64,000 nucleotides of DNA from Candidula unifasciata (Eukaryota; Mollusca; Gastropoda; Stylommatophora; Geomitridae), in contig CAJHNH020000228.1 in the NCBI GenBank assembly GCA_905116865.2, positions 402,667 to 466,666 on the forward strand, given 5' to 3'. Shown here one piece after another: positions 56,820-64,000 of this stretch. The translations under genes were made by a program, and so were the position numbers. The notes beneath the pieces are model-generated. The model was not told the DNA's origin, made no database searches, and saw only the letters and a program-made list of their open reading frames with translations. The first letter of the stretch is position 1. Every line of letters starts with the position of its first letter.

Positions 56820-57320
56820 GTGTGTATTTTTGCATGTGGGTCATGTATATGTGTGATATGTATGCATGTGTAGGTGTGTTTGTGTATGTATGAATCTGTG
56901 TATGTATGAGTGTGTGTGTAGGTAATTGTGTAAGTTTGTGTGTGTGTCTATATGTGTGTGTCACTGTATGTGTGCATACGCTTCTGTGAGTGTGTGTGTC
57001 TGTGTGCATGTCTGGGTGTGTGTGTCTGTGTAAGTGCTGTGTGTGTTTGTGTGTCTGTTTGATAATGTCTGCCTGTGTGTGTCTGTGTGTGGGTATATGT
57101 GTGTGTGGCTGCATGTGCATGTGGCTGTGTGTCACTCTGTGTCTGTGTATCTGTGTGTGTGCCTGCATGTGTGACTGTGTGTGCGTGTGTCCGTGTGTCT
57201 CCGCGTGTGTGTTTGTATTTGTATGTATGCATATATCTGTGTCTGTGTGCACGTGTGTGAGTGAGTGAGTGAGTGGGTGTGCATGTGAATATGGGTGTGT
57301 GTATATAGGGAGTGTGCGCA
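56820..57320. repeat. TG-rich simple sequence
   Basis: Imperfect tgtgtgtctgtgtg-type sequence for about 500 bp without a fixed unit. Frames on both strands are Cys/Val- or Thr/His-rich artefacts. Confidence 0.9.
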
Positions 57321-57712
57321 TGCACCACCCATGCATTTGTGTTTTTGTTTGATATTCATAATATGCATATTATTATATTAACATAACATGCCTTATTGTA
57401 TTGATAAAATGCAGCAGCTATGTGAAATGTAAAAGATGGGTGTTTGGAAGGGCTTAATGTAAGACTGGCCTGCATGCCTATTTTGTGATCCTTTAAAAAT
57501 AAAATTCATTTGTTTTCTCTCAGTTACTGTCAGTGAGTGTGCCATCTATAACTTCATAAAGACATGTGTAACCATGTTGCAGAGTGGAGTGTAAGATGAT
57601 TGTATTATGTCTCATTACTTGTCAGCCCATCCCTAGACCACATAATTTTTGTCTGTCTGTAGATCTCATTACTTGTGAACCCATCCATAGGTAACATTTT
57701 GTCTTTCTGTAG
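57321..57712. other. SUCO intron, unique sequence with duplicated acceptor region
   Basis: About 57655-57680 and 57705-57730 both contain tctgtagatctcattac, so the true acceptor at 57712 has an upstream duplicate at 57662. No other feature. Confidence 0.5.
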
Positions 57713-57880
57713 ATCTCATTACCTGCCTTCATCAGAAGAAAATGTGTATAGATTTGACACCCCTGTTCCAACGGAAACTCGGAGGTTAGACAGTCCAGGA
57801 ACATGGGAGCCTACAGTTGTAGGGAAGGTGACGGTCAAGCCCCATGTTGTAGATGAAGTGGTGGTGACCACTCAGTTCAG
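57713..57880 (+). CDS. SUCO: SUCO-like gene exon upstream of SUN domain
   Basis: Encodes SHYLPSSEENVYRFDTPVPT, TRRLDSPGTWEPTVVGKVTV and DEVVVTTQF with two bases of a Ser codon. The acceptor is gtctttctgtag at 57712 and the donor GTAAAC at 57881. Phase is 2 in and 2 out, matching both neighbours. Confidence 0.75.
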
Positions 57881-57896
57881 GTAAACATAAATGTGT

Positions 57897-59050
57897 CATC
57901 AGATGGCTACTGTTGCTAACTTGTGTTCCACCTTGATTGCTACTGTTGCTAACTTGTGGTCCACCTTGATGGCTACTGTTGCTAACTTGAGGTCCACCTT
58001 GATGGCTACTGTTGCTAACTTGAGGTCCACCTTGATGGCTACTGTTGCTAACTTGTGGTCCACCTTGATTGCTACTGTTGCTAACTTGTGGTCCACCTTG
58101 ATTGCTACTGTTGCTAACTTGTGGTCCACCTTGACTGCTACTGTTGCTAACTTGTGGTCCACCTTGATGGCTACTGTTGCTAACTTGTGTTCCACCTTGA
58201 TGGCTACTGTTGCTAGGTCCACCTTGATGGCTACTGTTGCTAACTTCTGGTCCACCTTGATTGCTACTGTTGCTAACTTGTGGTCCACCTTGATTGCTAC
58301 TGTTGCTAACTTGTGCTCCACCTTGATGGCTACTGTTGCTAACTTGTGTTCCACCTTGATGGCTACTGTTGCTAACTTGAGGTCCACCTTGATGGCTACT
58401 GTTGCTAACTTGTGTTCCACCTTGATGGCTACTGTTGCTAGGTCCACCTTGATGGCTACTGTTGCTAACTTGAGGTCCACCTTGATGGCTACTGTTGCTA
58501 ACTTGTGTTCCACCTTGATGGCTACTGTTGCTAGGTCCACCTTGATGGCTACTGTTGCTAACTTCTGGTCCACCTTGATTGCTACTGTTGCTAACTTGTG
58601 GTCCACCTTGATTGCTACTGTTGCTAACTTGTGCTCCACCTTGATGGCTACTGTTGCTAACTTGTGTTCCACCTTGATGGCTACTGTTGCTAGGTCCACC
58701 TTGATGGCTACTGTTGCTAACTTCTGGTCCACCTTGATTGCTACTGTTGCTAACTTGTGGTCCACCTTGATGGCTACTGTTGCTAACTTGAGGTGTACCT
58801 TGATGGCTACTGTTGCTAACTTGTGGTCCCCCTTGATTGCTACTGTTGCTAACTTCTGGTCCACCTTGATTGCTACTGTTGCTAACTTGTGGTCCACCTT
58901 GATGGCTACTGTTGCTAACTTGAGGTGCACCTTGAACGCTACTGTTGCTGACATGTAGTCTGCCTTGAGGGCTACTGTTGCTAACTTGTGGTCTACCCTG
59001 TTGGATATTATTTTTAAGTTGTGACTTACCTTGATGGCTACTGTGGCTAA
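57897..59050. repeat. 33-bp minisatellite with 24-bp variants, about 35 copies
   Basis: Units are ttgatggctactgttgctaa followed by cttgtggtccacc, with a short form lacking nine bases (gttgctaggtccacc). All lengths are multiples of three, so ~350-codon frames stay open on both strands; these are artefacts. It begins 16 bp after a SUCO donor. Multi-unit blocks around the short form recur at about 58200, 58440, 58530 and 58690. Confidence 0.94.
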
Positions 59051-59104
59051 GTTGTGTTTAGATTTGATACCTACTTAAATCAGTAAATTGTTTATATATA
59101 TAAT

Positions 59105-59105
59105 A

Positions 59106-59168
<63 letters not shown>

Positions 59169-59205
59169 ATGTCTGTCTATATGTCTGTCTATTTGTCTGT
59201 CTATA
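59105..59205. repeat. (GTCT)n microsatellite
   Basis: About 15 perfect gtct repeats followed by imperfect tatatgtctgtc copies. Confidence 0.95.
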
Positions 59206-59278
59206 TTTGTGAATGTTAATCTAACCCTGCGTGTTGTAATCAAGAGGTTTCAACTGATGAATGTATGTTTGTTTACAG

Positions 59279-59379
59279 TTTGGACGAAGATGAGGAGAAA
59301 CTTAACAATGGAGAAGAAGAGTTCCCTACTTTTGACAAATGGTCTATGCAGTATTTAGCAGAACAAGAAAAGCACAAAA
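59279..59379 (+). CDS. SUCO: SUCO-like gene exon with conserved FPTFDKW motif
   Basis: The exon reads SLDEDEEKLNNGEEEFPTFD and KWSMQYLAEQEKHK. The (I/F)PTFDEW motif followed by a charged helix is the conserved element just before the SUN domain in SUCO/Slp1 proteins. The acceptor is gtttacag at 59278 and the donor GTGAGT at 59380, ending one base into a Lys codon completed at 63409. This exon and the last one make the gene identity secure. Confidence 0.87.
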
Positions 59380-59454
59380 GTGAGTCATCAGTAATTGTAT
59401 GTTGCCAGCAACATATATAGTGCCATATCATTAATAATTCTCCTTCTTGATCCA

Positions 59455-60950
59455 TTTGAGGATACATTAAGTGAAAGATCTAGTCCCCAGGACAGAAAAG
59501 GAGACTCATTGAGGATACATGAGGATACATTAAGTAAAAGATCTTGTCCCAAGGACAGATAAGGAGACTCATTGGGGATACATTAAGTGAAGGATCTAGT
59601 CCCCAGGACAGATAAGGAGACTCATTGAGGATACATTAAGTAAAAGATCTAGTCCCCAGGACAGATGAGGAGACTCATTGAGGATACATTAAGTAAAAGA
59701 TCTAGTCCCCAGGACAGATGAGGAGACTCATTGAGGATACATTAAGTAAAAGATCTTGTCCCCAGGACAGATAAGGAGACTCATTGAGGATACATTAAGT
59801 AAAAGATCTTGTCCCCAGGACAGATAAGAAGACTCATTGAGGATACATTAAGTAAAAGATCTTGTCCCCAGGACAGATAAGGAGACTCATTGAGGATACA
59901 TTAAGTAAAAGATCTAGTCCCCAGGACAGATAAGGAGACTCATTGGGGATACATTAAGTAAAAGATCTTGTCCCCAGGACAGATAAGGAGACTCATTGAG
60001 GATACATTAAGTAAAAGATCTTGTCCCCAGGACAGATAAGGAGACTCATTGAGGATACATTAAGTAAAAGATCTTGTCCCCAGGACAGATAAGGAGACTC
60101 ATTGAGGATACATTAAGTGAAGGATCTAGTCCCCAGGACAGATAAGGAGACTCATTGAGGATACATTAAGTAAAAGATCTTGTCCGAAGGACATATAAAG
60201 AGACTCATTGAGGATACATTAAAAGATCTTGTCCCCAGGACAGATAAGGAGACTCATTGAGGATACATTAAAAGATCTTGTCCCCAGGACAGATAAGGAG
60301 ACTCATTGAGGATACATTAAAAGATCTTGTCCCCAGGACAAATAAGGAGACTCATTGAGGATACATTAAGTAAAAGATCTTGTCCCCAGGACAGATGAGG
60401 AGACTCATTGAGGATACATTAAAAGATCTTGTCCCCAGGACAGATAAGGAGACTCATTGAGGATACATTAAGTAAAAGATCTTGTCCCCAGGACAGAAAA
60501 GGAGACTCATTGAGGATACATTAAGTAAAAGATCTTGTCCCCAGGACAGATAAGGAGACTCATTGAGGATACATTAAGGAAAAGATCTTGTCCCCAGGAC
60601 AGATGAGGAGACTCATTGAGGATACATTAAAAGATCTTGTCCCCAGGACAGATAAGGAGACTTATTGAGGATACATTAAGTAAAAGATCTTGTCCCCAGG
60701 ACAGATAAGGAGACTCATTGAGGATACATTAAGTAAAAGATCTTGTCCGAAGGACAGATGAGGAGACTCATTGAGGATACATTAAAAGATCTTGTTCCCC
60801 AGGACAGATAAGGAGACTCATTGAGGATACATTAAGTAAAAGATCTTGTCCCCGGAACAGATAAGGAGACTCATTGAGGATACATTAGGTAAAAGATCTT
60901 GTCCCCAGGACAGATAAGACTCATTGAGGAAACATCAAGTGAAAAATCTA
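59455..60950. repeat. 53-bp minisatellite, about 28 copies
   Basis: Units contain gaggatacattaagtaaaag, atcttgtccccaggacagat and aaggagactcatt; a 46-bp form lacks part of taagtaaa. It begins about 75 bp after a SUCO donor. Variation is scattered, with short variants clustered at 60215-60320. Confidence 0.94.
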
Positions 60951-60951
60951 G

Positions 60952-60976
60952 CCCCCCCCCCCCCCCCCCCCCCCCC
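60952..60976. repeat. poly(C) tract of 25
   Basis: An uninterrupted run of 25 C at the edge of the 53-bp array. The complementary strand is a G run able to form quadruplexes; its length may be an assembly-sensitive estimate. Confidence 0.95.
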
Positions 60977-61219
60977 GCCAGACAGAATGAAACTGCTTGG
61001 TTACATGATGTCAAAGATCTAGTCCCTAGGGCAGAGAAGGAGACTATGTGAGGATACATCAGGTAAAAGATATAGTCAACAGGACATAGAAGGAAGCTCG
61101 GTGAGGATACATCAGTTGAAAGATCTAGTCCCCAGGACTCGGACTGTATTCATGAGTCGGACTGTATTCATGAGTCAGACTGTACCATCAGACAAATGGG
61201 CACATATTTTTTATTCTTA

Positions 61220-62525
61220 GATGTTCATATTTATGTTTCTTTAGTTTGTTCTGAGATGTTTATGGATCATTAGTTTATTTGTAGATGTTTCAGTCCATGT
61301 ATATATCAGTTTGTTCTTAGATGTTCATTTATATTCAGTTTGATCATAGATGTTTATGTATATTCAGTTTGTTCTTAGATGTTTATTTATATTCAGTTTG
61401 ATCATAGATGTTCATGTATATTTTGTTTGTTCTTAGATGTTCATTTATATTCAGTTTGATCATAGATGTTCATGTATATTCAGTTTGTTCTTAGATGTTC
61501 ATTTATATTCAGTTTGATCATAGATGTTCATGTATATTTAGTTTGTTCTTAGATGTTCATTTATATTCAGTTTGATCATAGATGTTCATGTATATTCAGT
61601 TTGTTCTTAGGTTTTCATTTATATTCAGTTTGATCATAGATGTTCATCTATATTCAGTTTGTTCTTAGGTGTTCATTTATGTTCAGTTTGATCATAGATG
61701 TTCATGTATATTTAGTTTGTTCTTAGATGCTCATTTATATTTAGTTTGATCATAGATGTTCATGTATATTTAGTTTGTTCTTAGATGTTCATTTATATTC
61801 AGTTTGATCATAGATGTCCATGTATATTTAGTTTGTTCTTAGATGTTCATTTATATTCAGTTTGATCATAGATGATTATGTATATTTAGTTTGATCATAG
61901 ATTTTCATGTATATTTAGTTTGATCATAGATGTTCATATATATTTAGTTTGTTCTTAGATGTTCATATATATTTAGTCATTTTGTTGATCTTCATGTTAT
62001 GAGCTTAGTTATAAATGTTCATGTATATTTAGTTTGGTCTTAGATGTTCATGAATATTTAGTTTGATTTTAGATGTTTATGTATGTTTAGTTTGATCATA
62101 GATGTTAATGTATATTTAGTTCGATCTTGTTCATGTATATTTAATTTGATTTTAAATGTTCATGTATAGTTACTTTGATTTTGGCTGTTCATGAATAGTT
62201 ACTTTGATTTTGGCTGTTCATGTATAGTTACTTTGATTTTGGCTGTTCATGTATATTTACTTTGATTTTGGATGCTCATGTATATTTACTTTGATTTTGG
62301 ATGTTCATGTATAGTTACTTTGATTTTGGCTGTTCATGTATAGTTACTTTGATTTTGGCTGTTCATGTATAGTTACTTTGATTTTGGATGCTCATGTATA
62401 TTTACTTTGATTTTAAATGTTCAGGTATAATTACCTTTATTTTAAATGTTCAGGTATATTTAATTTGATTTTAGATGTTCATGTGTATAGTTACTTTGAT
62501 TTTCGATGTTCATGTATATTTACTT
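61220..62525. repeat. 29/58-bp minisatellite (ttcatgtatattcagtttga)
   Basis: Related 29-base halves, ttagatgttcatttatattc and catagatgttcatgtatatt with agtttg(tt/at), alternate as a ~58-bp dimer to about 61900. They then pass into tactttgattttggctgttc-type units. The series resumes at 62785-62930 after an inserted SINE. Confidence 0.9.
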
Positions 62526-62542
62526 TGTTTTAAGATGGTAAT

Positions 62543-62770
62543 GACAGCTCTGTGGCTAAGTCAATGTGAACGCTTCGTAATGCCATGATGCCGAGTTCGA
62601 TCCCAGGTGCAGGCCATGCGCCTTGCGTTGGTTTTGACAGTGGTATCAAGTAAGCCAACTGTCCAGAAAGCAATGGCAAACTACTGGACGTAGATTTGCC
62701 TAGAAAAACCACACAACAGCCACAGGCTGTTGTGGTTGGTTCTGCAACGTCCTGTAAAGGATACGCAACC
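62543..62770 (+). mobile_element. tRNA-derived SINE, 228 bp
   Basis: The head contains ctctgtggctaagtc (box A-like) and 30-odd bases later gagttcgatcccagg, a near-perfect RNA polymerase III box B (GGTTCGATCCC). The tail has gcaatggcaaactactgg followed by gatttgcctagaaaaacc, resembling the 3' end of RTE-clade LINEs, which would explain its mobilisation. Flanking sequences ttaagatggtaat (62530-62542) and ttaagatgttaat (62771-62783) form a 13-bp target duplication with one difference. Inserted in the 29-bp minisatellite. Confidence 0.85.
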
Positions 62771-62984
62771 TTAAGATGTTAATTTATAGGTACTTTGATT
62801 TTAGATGTTCATGTGTGTTTACTTTGATTTTAGATGTTCATGTGTGTTTACTTTGATTTTAGATGTTCATGTGTGTTTACTTTGATTTTAGATGTTCATG
62901 TGTGTTTACTTTGATTTTAAATGTTCCTATAAATTTAATTTAACATGCTCATCCTAATTAGCTTGATATTAGTTTGTCTGTGAA

Positions 62985-63405
62985 GTCTTTGTTCTGCTAT
63001 CTGTTAGCTTGTCCTGCTAAATCCATGTACAGCCAGATACATATTGTAAGCTGCTATCTGTTAGCTTGTCCTGCTAAATCCATGTACAGCCAGATACATA
63101 TTGTAAGTTGCTATCTGTTAGCTTGTCCTGCTAAATCCATGTACAGCCAGATACATATTCTAAGCTGCCATCTGTTAGCTTGTCCTGCTAAATCCATGTA
63201 CAGCCAGATACATATTGTAAGTTGCCATCTGTTAGCTTGTCCTGCTAAATCCATGCACAGCCAGATACATATTGTAAGTTGCCATCTGTTAGCTTGTCCT
63301 GCTAAATCCTTGTACAGCCAAATTCATATTGTAAGTTGCTATCTGTTAGCTTGTCCTACTAAATCCATGTACAGCCAGATACATATTGTAAGTTGCTATC
63401 TGCCA
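62985..63405. repeat. 57-bp minisatellite ending at the SUN-exon acceptor, about 7 copies
   Basis: Units contain ctatctgttagcttgtcctg, ctaaatccatgtacagccag and atacatattgtaag. The last unit becomes the acceptor gttgctatctgccacag of the next exon. Nearly every unit has attgtaag(t/c)tg, a donor-like GTAAGT or GTAAGC. Confidence 0.92.
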
Positions 63406-63408
63406 CAG

Positions 63409-63589
63409 AGCAAGACCAGCTGTTCAGTGCCAGCACATTGCTGCTGCAGAAGAAACTGAGACAGAATTATGCTGCTGCCAGCTGTGGGGCCAAGGTGGTG
63501 GCCAGTAACCCTGAGGCGGAAAATGTCCAGTACCTGCTCAACCGTAACCCAGATGAATATATGATCAGTCCTTGCAAGGCTAAGAAATG
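63409..63589 (+). CDS. SUCO: SUCO-like gene, start of SUN domain (partial gene)
   Basis: After completing a Lys codon, the exon encodes LFSASTLLLQKKLRQNYAAA, then SCGAKVVASNPEAENVQYLL and DEYMISPCKAKKW. The series NYA-x-x-x-CGAK-h-x-A-x-NPEA..h-x-N-x-D-x-Y-h-x-x-PC..K-x-W matches the opening of the SUCO/Slp1-type SUN domain, which binds luminal partners in the ER or nuclear envelope. The acceptor is ctatctgccacag at 63408. The end is set at the GTTTGT donor (63590), although GTGCTT at 63594 is also possible. The rest of the domain lies beyond the window. Confidence 0.9.
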
Positions 63590-63664
63590 GTTTGTGCTTC
63601 TAAACCCACCCCCCTACCCTTTTCCTCTTTGTCTACTTGTATCTCCCTGTCTGGCTGTATGATC

Positions 63665-63762
63665 TGTGTCTCTTAAATGTCTCTCTCTCTCTCTCTCCCT
63701 CTCTCTCTCTCTTCCTCTCTCTCTCTTCCTCTCTCTCTCTCCCCCTCCCTCTCTCTCTCACT

Positions 63763-63793
<31 letters not shown>

Positions 63794-63815
63794 GTCTAGC
63801 TGCATGTCTCACTGG

Positions 63816-63854
<39 letters not shown>

Positions 63855-64000
63855 CAGCTGCATGTTTCACTGGCTGACTGTCTAGCTGCATGTTTCACTG
63901 GCTGACTGTCCAGCTGCATGTTTCACTGGCTGACTGTCTAGCTGCATGTTTCACTGGCTGACTCTGTCCAGCTGCGTGTCTCACTGGCTTGACTCTCTCT
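63665..64000. repeat. CT-rich microsatellite and ~32-bp minisatellite
   Basis: (CT)n-rich sequence at 63680-63850 with interspersed units of cagctgcatgtttcactggc followed by tgactgtc, continuing to the window end. It starts within 80 bp of the SUN-exon donor. Confidence 0.92.

Noticed and set aside
56174..56893. 239-codon Ser/Leu/Val-rich protein
   Set aside because: Frame through the 39-bp array and TG-rich simple sequence directly after a SUCO donor.
57891..58958. ~350-codon open frames on both strands (ATVANL-type and ATVAIKV-type repeats)
   Set aside because: Both are produced by one tandem repeat with units divisible by three, lying between two well-supported SUCO exons.
59455..60950. 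CRISPR-like regular repeats
   Set aside because: Repeats are directly adjacent with no unique spacers, no cas genes are present, and the context is a eukaryotic intron. The same applies to the arrays at 2490, 32690, 43380 and 44466.
62560..62635. Functional tRNA gene
   Set aside because: Box B is good, but the sequence does not close into a cloverleaf with an acceptor stem, it continues into a LINE-like tail, and target duplications flank the whole unit; a SINE explains it better.
1..64000. Endogenous retrovirus or other integrated virus
   Set aside because: No LTR pair, no gag/protease/integrase motif and no viral replicase was seen; all reverse-transcriptase pieces have LINE-type motifs (GVPQG..LSP with RNase H YTDGS, RGRPxxTWRR, zinc knuckle with HxxxxC).

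Overview
This is animal nuclear DNA, probably from an invertebrate and most likely a lophotrochozoan such as a mollusc; the organism cannot be fixed from sequence alone. Evidence: GT-AG introns, two recognisable animal genes split into small exons, several decayed non-LTR retrotransposons, a P-element-like DNA transposon, foldback MITEs, a tRNA-derived SINE, and a very high load of minisatellites. There is no bacterial gene organisation; most long reading frames are translations of tandem repeats whose unit length is a multiple of three.

Two genes lie head-to-tail on the + strand. (1) HENMT1, the small-RNA 2'-O-methyltransferase that caps piRNA 3' ends. Six coding exons are identified (6123-6508, 7572-7819, 10420-10608, 19096-19273, 21996-22195, 24855-24969 with the stop codon). 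All phases join without a gap; only the extreme N-terminus is uncertain. (2) A SUCO/Slp1-type SUN-domain gene (SUN domain-containing ossification factor). Seven internal exons are identified (37929-38076, 44280-44465, 54522-54616, 55818-55982, 57713-57880, 59279-59379, 63409-63589), again with a continuous phase chain. The window ends just inside the SUN domain, so the rest of the gene lies beyond 64000. A poly(A) signal at 25675 and a TATA box at 25751 may mark the boundary between the two genes.

Layout. 1-6120: hAT-like element (823-1975) carrying a LINE fragment, a foldback MITE, two minisatellites and a reverse-transcriptase relic. 6123-24969: HENMT1, whose introns hold LINE relics, a 42-bp minisatellite broken by a 3.64-kb P-element relative (15305-18943, 8-bp target duplication), and 20-, 24-, 22- and 44-bp arrays. 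24970-37928: intergenic or SUCO 5' region, with LINE relics, a second foldback MITE inserted in one of them, and arrays of 100, 80, 64 and 45 bp. 37929-64000: SUCO exons separated by introns made largely of tandem arrays with 21- to 93-bp units, plus LINE and SINE insertions.

The most unusual feature is how the tandem arrays relate to the splice sites. Nearly every intron has its own array, and several arrays begin exactly at a 5' splice site or end exactly at a 3' splice site. In 44466-46240 many units carry a fused acceptor-donor (CAG|GTGAG), the signature of a recursive splice site.
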